The notes below the pieces were generated by a model, which worked only from the letters and a program-made list of their open reading frames with translations, was not told the DNA's origin and did no database searches. Made by a program: the position numbers and the translations under genes. 64,000 nucleotides of DNA from Bathynomus jamesi (taxonomy: Eukaryota; Arthropoda; Malacostraca; Isopoda; Cirolanidae). Within the stretch, counting starts at the first letter, position 1, and the number at the start of each line of letters is the position of its first letter. Location of the stretch: contig JAJOZX010001072.1 in the NCBI GenBank assembly GCA_023014485.1, forward strand, positions 826,001 to 890,000, given 5' to 3'. Below are positions 22,561 to 33,509 of the stretch, piece after piece.

Positions 22561-25500
22561 TTACTCTCCCCTTTTAAAAATGATATTTATACAATAATTT
22601 AATAGGGTACCATTAATACAATACAAATGAGAAAATAACATCCTAACAGGGTACCATTAATTACAATACAAATTTTATACAGAACGATTTCGCGTGGTCG
22701 AGTACAATGCAGAGTATCCAAATTTTTTAAAATGACACTTGCTTACAAAATATAAAAAATCAAAGATTAATACTTTAGTTTAGACAAACATTTAATAGGA
22801 TTAATACATTAATTTAGACAACCAATTAAGTTAGACAAACAATGATATGGTTAAAATTTTTTACAAAATTTTTTTTTTTTTTCTGTGGGATAAATTATGT
22901 ACATAATGAATAGGTAAAAGGGAAAAATGCAAACCGTACAATCTATAAACTAATTTTTATTGACTAGTGTAGGTAAAAATAGAATTACGTAATGGATGAT
23001 GTATAGACCTGTGGTCTAGTGTGTATTTATGTTTATTGGGTACAAAGTATGTATTTTATAAGTTCGAGAGACAGATTAGCTGAGAGGATTGTTAAATTAA
23101 CTGTATAAATGCATGAGTAAAAATTTATATATAGTAAGCAAAAATGATTAAGATTAAATTACGCGCAATGAAATAGTTTATTGTGATATCCAATGATTTT
23201 AGCATGAGGTTTGTAGGTACAAATCGAATTACGTAGTGGATGATGTATAGACCTGTGGTCAAATGTGTATTTGTGTGTATTAGGTACAAATTGTAGTGGT
23301 TGGTGATACGTCCAAAAGGAGAAAGGGGATTTATAGTTGAATAGTTGAAGTTGTACGTCAGTGTGCATATGTATCTATAAATATTGGTAAGAAGCATCTG
23401 TAGATGAGTGAGTCGGTACAATAGTATGTAGAATATGAGAGTAATTTGTTCATCCTGTGAAGAACTAGATCATTAGGGGTCATTGGTGGCTTAGGATTAT
23501 ATATATATATATTTACTTTAAGGAATAGATAAAACAACTTAATAAATGCATGAACGAGAATTTATATATAGTGAGCAAAAATTATTAAGATTATAACGAT
23601 GATGTTTGCATATAGACAAATACATCTGTTTTATTGTGTAGAAGTTTTATTAAAAATTAAATGACAAAAAAGAACAAACAACTGAAATTTAGGGTATGTG
23701 CGGTCATACGGGTAAATTTCCCGATCGTACAGAGCAGGATAAATTAGGTACATGATCGATTAATTGTTACGCTATTTCTGCCATCATATAATCAAAATAA
23801 TTATAAAACTCGTTAAAAACTTTGTAAAAACGGTTTTGTTACAATTAATGAATTACATAACTATATATTTATATACATAACAATGCATGAAAAGAGAAAG
23901 ACAAATCAGTGAATTTCCGTCTTACAAACAAAGAAAAGGTTAAACCAAAGACGCAACCCGGTCAATTCAGGTTGAATTTAATTCTCTTTTACAACACAAA
24001 AAAATGTTGAATTAAATTCTTAAATTACATTTTTCTTAAATTAAATTCTCTAAATTACAAAGAAAAAGTTGAATTCAATTGACTGCATTGAAAACTTGGG
24101 ACTTGAAAAACTAACTTCTTTCAAAACTAACTTTTTTCAACTAACTTTTTCAAAATTAACTTTTTCAAAACTAACTTTTTTTCAAAACTAACTTTTTCAA
24201 AACTAACTTTTTTCAAAACTAACTTTTTCAAAACTAGCTTCTGTAATCTCTGGGGCGGTTGTCCCTCTTGGATGCAACCTATTGACTTGACCTCTTATCA
24301 AGTATTTCTATAAATCTCTCTAACTTGGAATAAATCTCTCTAACTTCAAATAAAACTCTCTAACTTCAAATAAAACTCTCTGACTTCAAATAAAACTCCT
24401 GACTTCAAATAAACTCTCTGACTTCAATAAAACTCTCTGACTTCGAATATAACTCTGACTTCGAATATAACTCTGACTTCGAATATAACTCTGACTTCGA
24501 ATATAACTCTGACTTCGAATATAACTCTGACTTGAACTCTATCAAGTATTCTGAAACTGAAGAACTTAACTGTCTAACTTGAACGCTTGTCAAGTGAAGA
24601 TTAACTGAAAATGGAAAATGACTGCACTTGATCTTTATCAAGTGGAGACGATTAACCTCTGTTTTGGTTGACCCTCTTGGTGCAACCTTCTTACTTGAAA
24701 AACTGACTTCAAAGAATGACTTCAAAAATGACTTCAAAAAATTATTTAAAAAAAATGACTTCAAAATTACTTCAAGTATCTTTATAAATCTCTGGGGTTT
24801 GGTTGTCCCTTTTGGTTACAACCAACCGAAACTGTCTGAAACTGAAAATGGAACTTGAAACTGCTTCAAGTAACTCTATAACTCTATAAACTCTCTAAAC
24901 TCTCTCTCTTAATTTGCAAGTCAATTCAATTCAGTAATTGAAAAAAATTTGCAAACAAAAATATAAAATGTAAACAACATTTCACTCTAATGTACACGAA
25001 GGTACGATACTATTATGTTTGATACATAAAATAAAATTATTCTATACTGAATATAACTGAAAATAACTGAAAATAACTCTCTTGAAATTAACTCTCTTGA
25101 AATTAACTCTGTTACAATTAACTCTGTTACAATTAACTCTCTGTTACAATTAACTCTCTGTTACAATTAACTCTCTGTTACAATTAACTCTGTTACAATT
25201 AACTTTTGTGACTTTTAACTTTTGTGAAAATTAGTTTCACTAAAAAAAAATGTATCACTGGTGTCTGAAATGTTCAGTGTTTCTTGTAAATTCTGACTTA
25301 ATATTCATTATTAACTGTTAATAATAGTGACTTTTCAAATGTTTATAAATTACTTAAAAAACAAAATGTACTTAACAAAATTTTCTATGGAGAAAATCCT
25401 TGAGACGTGTCCTGAAGAACTTGGAGTCGTGACACACTGGTCAAGGGTGGATGTTACGAACTAGAAGTCGTGACACGCCGGTCAAATGGTTTTATCCTGA

Positions 25501-26064
25501 TGCAGGGTAATTTCTATCTTGGCCAAAGAGTGGCCTCTTCTTAAAATCATCTTCTTCTTAAAATAATCTTCTCATCCTGATGCAGGGTAATTTCTATCTT
25601 GGCCAAAGAGTGGCCTCTTAAAATAATCTTCTTAAAATCTTCTTTTTATCCTGATGCAGGGTAATTTCTATCTTGGCCAAAGAGTGGCCTCTTCTTAAAA
25701 TCATCTTCTTCTTAAAATAATCTTCTCATCCTGATGCAGGGTAATTTCTATTCTTGGCCAAAGAGTGGCCACTTGTTAAAATAATCTTCTTAAAGTAATC
25801 TTCTCCTTCTTAAAATCTGTTAAGATCCTGGCATGGGTCTGGGGTGTCTCGTATAGACGAGGCGTTCTTGTTTAAGGGGCAAGGGGCCTCTGCCCCCTCC
25901 CCGCAGCGAGGCTGCAGTCCAAAGAAGAGTCTCGTAATGAAGTTCTCTGATGAAGAAGAGCCTTAAATGAAGAAGTGCCTTCAAAGAGTGGCCACTTGTT
26001 AAAATAATCTTCTTAAAGTAATCTTCTTCTTAAAATCTGTTAAGATCCTGGCAAGGTCGCCAGC
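22561..26064 (-). other. internal region 2 of the LTR element, non-coding
   Basis: This is nearly identical to internal region 1, with small indels in the homopolymer-rich repeats (for example 24060-24440). It has the same tandem arrays, a polypurine tract at 22561-22575 and a primer-binding site at 26045-26062. No coding capacity is seen. Confidence 0.8.
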
Positions 26065-28010
26065 TGTTAACCCCCCCTTTATGGCCCTGAGTCGGTTCGG
26101 ATTCGACGGGAGGGTTCTGGTTAGGAGGCAAGCAACGGATGTTTCTTCTTTATACTTTTCTATAATTCTTTTCTCTCGCTTTATGGGGTCGACACTCTGT
26201 TAATTCTTTTCTTTCAATAATTCTCTGATCCTTTCTCTTATACTAAAATTATCGACTTTTCTTTTATAACTTGTCGACTTGACTGAGTTCCTGAAGAGAG
26301 CACGGCTCGAAGGAAAAAGATAAAAACTTCTTTTACTGTGGTTTACTTCTTAAAAATTACAGGTATTGCTCTGAATTTACAAGGGTAGAGGTTCGACCTC
26401 TTTCGACCATGGCTCAGGCCGGAATCTAAAAATATTAAGGAGGCAAGAGGCCTCTGCCCCCTCCTAATGAGGTGCTAATATGAAGTCTAATGGAGAAGAG
26501 CCTTAAATGAAGTGGTAATCTGAAGTGGTGTATTTTTACAAATATACGTATAATATAACTTAAATGTTTGGGGGAGAACAGTTGAAGGTTAAATTTCCCC
26601 ATTTTTAAACACATGATCAGATGTTTTAAAAGATTGCAAATTTCAAATTAAAAATAAAATAAAAACTAATTTGTATTTTTTCGCCGAGTCTTCATTTATG
26701 AAGGCGATATCATTTCGTAATAGCACATAAGTACAATTTTGAGTACATGACTGAGTACGTATTAATTTTGGTTCATTACAATTACGATTACAATTACCAA
26801 TTAATTCATATTCACTTGTTGTTTAATTACACTTCCATTTTAAAGTACATTCTTACATGATAAATTAAATCATTACATTTAATTACAGTTTCAATGAAGT
26901 ACATTACAAGTTATTGTTAATTACAGTTTCATTAAAGTACATTACAGTTAATTACAATTAAACAGTTACTTAACTTTGTCTTGTTTTTACAGTGTTTCAT
27001 ATTAATAGACAATTAAGATGTTAGAAATATAATACAAAGTACATGGGCACATAACACACATGATATAACATAACGCATGATAATGTTATAAATTCGAATT
27101 TGAGCGAAAGGAGACTTTTTTTATCTTAGAAGCGTTCAATTCTGTCGGTCAGCGGAATTCGATCACTTAACCTCAGCATTTTTGAGTTCATCTCGGGAGG
27201 TCATATAATTAAAAATAAAAATGAAATAAATAATACGAGAACGTATTTTCGCGTTTTCGAACGAACCTAAAGTTTCGCGCCTCACAGATTGACACAAGTA
27301 AAAAATGAATATTTAATAAAATTTATATAGTTACAATGATCAAGGGAAATCAATGACGTAAAAAGAATACATGTACGTAATCATGATCGTCAATAGACAG
27401 GTACGACTGCACACAGTAGTGTACACATATCATTCGTCACACAATAGGTTGTGTGCGTAATATAGACACGAGTAAACATAGACTGATAAGTTGATAGGGC
27501 ATAAGTAGACAATAGGTAGATGAATGAATAAGTAATAAAATTAATAAAGGATAGCGGTCAAGAAAGAACATGAATGTAAGAATGAATATGGTTCAATAAT
27601 AATGTTTATGCTACATAACATATAAATAATGACTTCTATAGAGTGTTTCGTCCTTAGCATGATGTTAAAGAATTTTCATACATTGGATACTAGATATATG
27701 ATGAAGGGAAAATGTGACGTCATAGTTATTGAATTTTTACGTATAGTACAAATCATTGTTAGGAAGATTTACAAGAACGAATTAGAGACAAAGAGTGAGA
27801 AAACGTAAAGAGAATAAAGTTATTTTGTGACGTCATAGTGTATAAGTCGTTATTAGAAAGATGAATTAGAAAAATACAGGAATGAATAAAGACGTACAAA
27901 TCGAAATTCTATCAAAAACTCGCTTATGTGATTTTTTGTTTCTTATGTAAAAATGGACAATGAATTCATATAATGATGGTGTAGGAATTGTTCATTGTTC
28001 ACTTTTTACA
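26065..28010 (-). repeat. LTR 3 (5' LTR on the minus strand), 1946 bp
   Basis: It runs from TGTTAACCCCC to CACTTTTTACA and stops exactly at an AT tract, with no polypurine tract beyond, as expected for the 5' LTR. A few private changes are visible (for example near 26598 and 27100). No coding frame is present. Confidence 0.85.
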
Positions 28011-28022
28011 TATATATATATA

Positions 28023-28832
28023 TTTCTCCTGTACTGTTATATAGAAGGATATATTTTTTGATTACAGTATATGCATATTCCTCGTTCATATTTCTTAAAC
28101 TATTGTTATTTTTAATTGATCATTCAAATGTATATTTATTTTCTATATATTTATAATAAACAGAATGATGCAATGTTGTTTTATTTAATTCTTTTGGTTG
28201 TAAACAATTATACCAAATAGCATGTTACGTCTTCTAAACCTACTAGCGGAATTCTAAGCCAACTTTTAAAAATTAACTAAATAAATGGTACAATCTGGCA
28301 ACCTAATAATGTATACCTGAACAATTAAAATGGTATCTGGCAACTCTCCATAATAATGTATACCTGAACAATTAAAATAAAAAGCGGTATCTGAGAACTC
28401 AACCTGAACAAGCCATTTACGCATAAAAAGGTGACTCCTGCTACTACCTGGGGATATCTCTACCCTTGCGTAATCAGTTGAGCGGTGCAAGCCGTGAATT
28501 TCAGATGTGTATTCTCTAGCGTAGAAGAATAATAGTGTGTCGGACACAATGTGGAAGGTGTACACTGCGTACACGAGATAAATGTACGCATGGTGTGAAT
28601 GAACTCTGAAGCTATTCTTTTTCATTACACTTTCACAACAATTTTGGAAAGAGCTTCTGTGTTGTCGGGCACAATGAGGGAGGTGTACACTGAGTACACG
28701 AGATAAGTGTACGCATGGTGTGAATGAACTCTGAAGCTGTTCTATTTCATTACACTTTCACAGCAATTTTGGAAAATTCGGGGAGTTAATTATTATTATT
28801 ACTACATAGAAAAATTTGTCTTTGTGCATATC

Positions 28833-28870
<38 letters not shown>

Positions 28871-29838
28871 GTATGTGTGTGTGTGTTTGTGTGTGTGTGT
28901 GTGAGCGTGTGTGCGTGATCCTCACTTTCTCTGACAAAAATGTGTGTGTGTGTGTGTGTGTGTGTGTGGCAAGGTTCGGGTTATCCATTTTCTTGAACTG
29001 ATCAACAGAGCAGATGTTCACATCTTCTGAAGACTGCATGTTCCACGCGCCACAGATCTTATAGACAATGCAGGTCCTGTATATGAGCTTTAATTATCTC
29101 GATGAAATTATGATGTGAAATAGTGAGCAGTCATTCCCTGACGAGATGTATTTCTGAATCCACGTTAAACTGTAGGTCTAATGAGGGGAACAAATCAGCG
29201 AGAAAGATTTAATTATTATTATTACTACACAGAAAAAATCTACATTGTGCATTACCATGTTTTGCAGCAACACTATTCCTGGATCAATAATCACTAATGT
29301 AATCGAGAGGATTTTATAATAAAGAAATTATAAATATATCGATTCCTTTAATTATATTTAAAAAAAAGAAAAGAGTATTCGGTTTCCATGTTAAACTGTG
29401 GGTCTAAGGCGGAGTGAAAAGCTTAACCATTGTTACAATTCGGCGAAGAGTTAGTTATTATTATTATTACTAAAGAGAAAAATCTACATTGTTTTTGTAC
29501 ATATCACATTTTGCAGCCATACTATGCCCGGATCAATAATCAAATGATCCTGTTATTTTAAATCCGGATCAATAATCAAATGATCCTGTTATTTTAAATG
29601 TTGAACTTATGATGTGAAAGAGTGAGCAATGATTCCCTGACGAGATGTATTTCTGATTCGGCTTCCACGTTAAACTGTAGGTCTAAGGCCGGAGTGAAAA
29701 GCTTAATATTTGCAATTCGGCGAAAAGTAGTTAATTATTATTATTACTATTGTAATTTGTACCACCCTATATATATATATATATATTATATATATATATA
29801 TCCATTCCTTTATTTATTTTTAAAAAAGAAAAGAATAA

Positions 29839-29929
<91 letters not shown>

Positions 29930-30813
29930 AGATAGGTGTACGCCTGGTGTAAATGAATTCTGTATTTAAAATGAGTCTATAGTTTCATTGGTACGCTTTA
30001 TTTCCCACTAACTGTGTACACGAGATAAGTGTACGCATGGTGTAAATGAACTCTGAAGCTGTTCTTTTTGCAGACGTTTATACAGAAAACAAGTAATTAC
30101 ATTATTGAAAACATTAACTAGGAATCGTGAGAGATACGCGTCTGGTAATCGGGAGTCGAACCCACGATCTCATATCTTTCTGTAGACGTTTATACAGAAA
30201 ACAAGTAATTACATCATTGAAAACATTAACTAGGAATCATGAGAGATACGCGTCTGGTAATCGGGAGTCGAACCCACGATCTCATATCTTTCTGCAGACG
30301 TTTATACAGAAAACAAGTAATTACATTCAATTGTTAGTACTTTCAGAGTACATGTGTATTAATTTTGAAAAAACTTTGTTGATTTCTGATAATTATGATT
30401 TTGATAACTAAGTTGATAAAATATAAAACATTTTTTATTTACGATCAAGACATTCGCTTCGAGAGTGAAGTGTGTATTTCAGTGGAGTAGTAATAAGAAT
30501 AATATTTTTAACATTTAGAGTCAAGCGAGGTTTTCTCGAGTTGAGTGGAAAAAAGGAAAGCTCGTGGTCATTTTTTGCGGTCAGCGTGAGACGCATCTTC
30601 TCAGAATTTTTTTTTTTCCAGAGAAGCTGAAAGTAAATGAGATGAGTGAAATGATATGAGACTAGTGAAATGAAGTGAAATGACATGAAAATGAAATGAT
30701 ATGAAAAGTGCGTAATATTTTTTTTTCTGTTTTTGAAACGCAAGAAAGGTTTGCCAAAAGAAATTAGACACAGTTAATGTGTTTATTTCTTTTGCTGTTT
30801 ATTATTTAATATA

Positions 30814-30856
<43 letters not shown>

Positions 30857-31351
30857 ATTTTGAAAAATGCATAATAATAATAATATATCTTTCCAATTCA
30901 ATAACAGAGATGTGATCTAAGAAGATGATGCCATACAAATTTGCAAGTAAAGACATATAATCAGTGCATTTAATAAAATAGAATTTTATATACATTAGTA
31001 GCAAAGGACAAAATTGAAGGAGTCGAGCGAAGGATTGGCCGAGACAAATCGAGGCCTTGAGAGAGAGAGAGAGCAAGTTGACCCAGATTCCTTTCAAAAA
31101 GGCCTCGGGGTAAACAGGTGTGATTGTTTTGGCATTCCTGGTTCAATTTCCTACTCGTCTGAACACAATGATCTAAGAGTTAATATTTTGGATTCGTTTT
31201 AATAACTGAAAGAAGGTAAATAAAACGCCGTTTAAGTAACTAGTATCTTATATTGTTAATATTGGTTTTAATAATTGATTCTCTTAAATGGAGAAAATTC
31301 ATTTGCTTTAAATTAATATACTTTTGACAATTCACTTTAAGGTGAAAATCC

Positions 31352-31356
<5 letters not shown>
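28023..31356. repeat. right arm of the multi-kilobase inverted repeat
   Basis: It is the mirror of 6588-10320 with the same landmarks in reverse order. It has fewer copies of the 112-bp unit (about 2.3) and of the 57-bp unit (two), and one instead of two copies of the duplicated block at 8440-8840. Microsatellites inside are GT runs at 28870-28968, CT-AT at 29844-29925 and GT at 30817-30853. No gene can be supported. Confidence 0.9.
30075..30325 (-). repeat. 112-bp tandem repeat in right arm (about 2.3 copies)
   Basis: Mirror of the 7626-8000 array with the same B-box-like phrase in opposite orientation, but one unit shorter. Unit number therefore changed after the arms arose. Confidence 0.8.
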
Positions 31357-31394
<38 letters not shown>

Positions 31395-31432
31395 AGGAAT
31401 GACAAAATTAAATAGTCAGTTAATATAATTCT

Positions 31433-31478
<46 letters not shown>

Positions 31479-31483
31479 TATAT
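31357..31483. repeat. two (AT)n tracts at the outer edge of right arm
   Basis: AT runs at 31357-31390 and 31436-31483 flank a short unique stretch. The first marks the end of similarity with the left arm. Confidence 0.9.
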
Positions 31484-31660
31484 AAGGTAAGCAGAAAGTT
31501 GTTCAATTGTGTGTGTGTGTATATTTCGTCTGAACTATTATTTTTGCGATTGTATGTATTATATTATTTTTGGGGAGTAGAATGCAAATTCTATTTATTT
31601 AATTAATAATAATTTTCTTATTGTCAATTTCGATTTTAAGTCTGTATGCTTTGGTAACGA

Positions 31661-32380
31661 ATTAAAATGGCATCTAGCAACTCACCCTAATAATGTATAC
31701 CTGTACAATTAAAATGGTATCTGGCAACTCAACCATCATCTATATAAGACCCGCTTGGCTTCGGAGCTGGTAGTTTGATGCGAACTTCTGCCGAATAAAG
31801 AACTCTCTCCTTCCCTTCTTAGGTTAAGACTTAGCTTAGTTTCCCTTTGGGGGGTTAGGACATCCCACCTTGCCCCCCAAAGTCCTCCTCCGTCTATCCT
31901 TTCACTCTTAGGCTAATGCAACCCCTTTGGGGGGAGGTCATCCTTCCTTCTCCCCCCGAAGATCCCTCCCCTCTCCCCCCTTCAGGTGTACCCCTCCCCC
32001 CCTTGGCTCCTTCTAAGCCAACTGGCTGATTAGGAGTCTATAAGACAAAGCCTACTCGGCTGAAGTTTTATTATGCACTTGGCTCCTGCCAGGTGAACAC
32101 CTCTCTCTTCCTTTCTCTCCTTCTCCTGTCTTTCTCTTGGGGGATAACGCCGCCTCCAAGTTTCATGACCCCTTGTTGCACCTGCAGCATCCCCCCACCC
32201 CCCTTTGCAACATTGAGTTGTTGCATACCCCCACCCCGCTTTGCAACCCCTCCCCCTCTTTGTACCATTGAGTTGTTGCATACCCCCACCCCCTTTGCAA
32301 CCCCCTAAACCTCTTTGCAACAGTTTATCATTATCTCTTGCAACATTGCAACATTTCTGCACTCTAACCATTTGCGGCTA
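31661..32380. repeat. LTR-like promoter segment and pyrimidine-rich tandem repeat
   Basis: Bases 31661-31735 resemble the 57-bp units of the arms ('aataatgtatacctg', 'tggtatctggcaactca'). They are followed by a TATATAAGAC box near 31741 and an AATAAA signal near 31793, the order of an LTR U3-R region. Then follows C/T-rich sequence, with 'ttgttgcatacccccacccc' repeated at about 58-bp spacing in 32180-32310. Open frames on either strand here are low-complexity and not called. It may be a solo LTR remnant. Confidence 0.4.
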
Positions 32381-32388
32381 TACTACTG

Positions 32389-33077
32389 TCCGGCATCATA
32401 GGAAAAATAATAAGAAAAGGCAAAACAAAAACTTTTATTTACAGAACGTGCTCAATATGTCCACCATTGTTTTCAATACACAAATTCAGACATGATACCC
32501 AGTCAGCAAGCAGACGGTGAATGATGTCAGGAGTAATGGTGTTACATGCTCCAATAATGCGCTGCCGCAAATGTTCAACACTCCTAATTTTCTCTGCGTA
32601 TACCAGCGCTTTCAAGTGGCCCCAGAGATAAAAATCTAGTGGCGTGAGATCCGGGCTTCTAGCTGGCCATTCCACAGGCCCTCGACGTGCTATCCAATGA
32701 CCAGGGAATTGTTGGTACAGATAATCCCTTACATGGGTGCTGTAATGTGCAGGAGCGCCGTCTTGCTGGAACCATATTGGGAAATTTCCTTCTTCGTTCA
32801 AGACACTGGGAAATGCTTCTTCCTTGAGCATACGTAGGTAGGTGCCTCCAGTGACATGTTCATCGTAAAAGAGGGGGCCTATGATGATGCGATCCTTCCA
32901 AATGCCACACCATACCATCACCTGAGATGCACCTTGTTCTTTTGAAGAGGTATACCAGTGAGGGTTGTATTGAGACCAGTAGAGGGTGTTCTGTCGATTT
33001 ATCTCACCATTTCCATAAAAAACAGCCTCGTCACTGAACAGAATGGTGGACGGAAAATTGGCATCCCGAGCGTCGAA
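32389..33077 (-). pseudogene. DD41D mariner-type transposase fragment
   Basis: The C-terminal two thirds of a Tc1/mariner transposase is readable on the minus strand: ILFSDEAVFYGNG, WFQQDGAPAHYS and PARSPDLTPLDFYLWG, the last two catalytic Asp residues 41 apart. The 3' end reaches the terminal-repeat remnant 'ggcatcatagg' near 32391. The left terminal end is incomplete and the N-terminal third is missing: at about 33077 the sequence passes directly into LINE 3' sequence. It is very similar to the fuller copy at 38347-39555. Confidence 0.88.
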
Positions 33078-33509
33078 GATAAGTGGAGCTACAGACAGAC
33101 ATTTTCGTACCAAGAAGTCCATAGCTTAGAGGATAAATGGCAGGACTCATGGATAGCTTGGATGATCGGGTTGGTTGATTTTTTAATTCTTTGCATTAGA
33201 CTGTACTGAGCACGTCTTGTTACCTCCAGGATGCTCGGGACATTGCGGGTGGCAAACATTTGCGAAGCTGAGCATCACGGGGGATAATTTATGTAAGAGT
33301 CTAAAAGACCTGTTGTACAGCAAATTTAGGGTTCTGCCAGAACCTTTTTTATAATTCACCCAGAGTTGCTGACCGTATATATTACTGCAGAAAGTACGAA
33401 AGAGTGTGTCTTTAGCTTCACTTGTACAGAAACGAAAGTTCCTTATGGTCATATTCGCTTTAGCACACAGGCTTCGAGATTGTTTTCTTATATCCGAGTC
33501 ATCACTCAA
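33078..33509 (-). pseudogene. LINE-2 copy A, 3' part after RT
   Basis: The C-terminal region downstream of the RT continues in a different frame from the main ORF2 (KQSRSLCAKANMTIRNFRF, then SNIYGQQLWVNYKKG). Compared with copy B, roughly 30 codons between SCN and SLSDDSD are deleted near 33510. The 3' end is cut off at the mariner junction. Confidence 0.8.

Larger units (their letters stand above)
13758..28010 (-). mobile_element. non-coding LTR retrotransposon in tandem form (LTR-internal-LTR-internal-LTR)
   Basis: Three long terminal repeats of about 1.95 kb (13758-15708, 19218-22560 including a Tc1, 26065-28010) alternate with two internal regions of about 3.5 kb. On the minus strand each LTR begins TGTAAAAAG and ends GGTTAACA. 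The flanks are (AT)n on both sides, so the target duplication is TATA-like but ambiguous. A polypurine tract precedes the LTRs and a TGGCGACC primer-binding site follows them. No gag, protease, RT or integrase frame exists in either internal region, so the element is non-autonomous (LARD-like). The tandem form is a known outcome of recombination between LTRs of neighbouring or sister copies. Confidence 0.85.

Noticed and set aside
32071..32308. Gly/Pro-rich frames on both strands
   Set aside because: Low-complexity C-rich tandem repeat.
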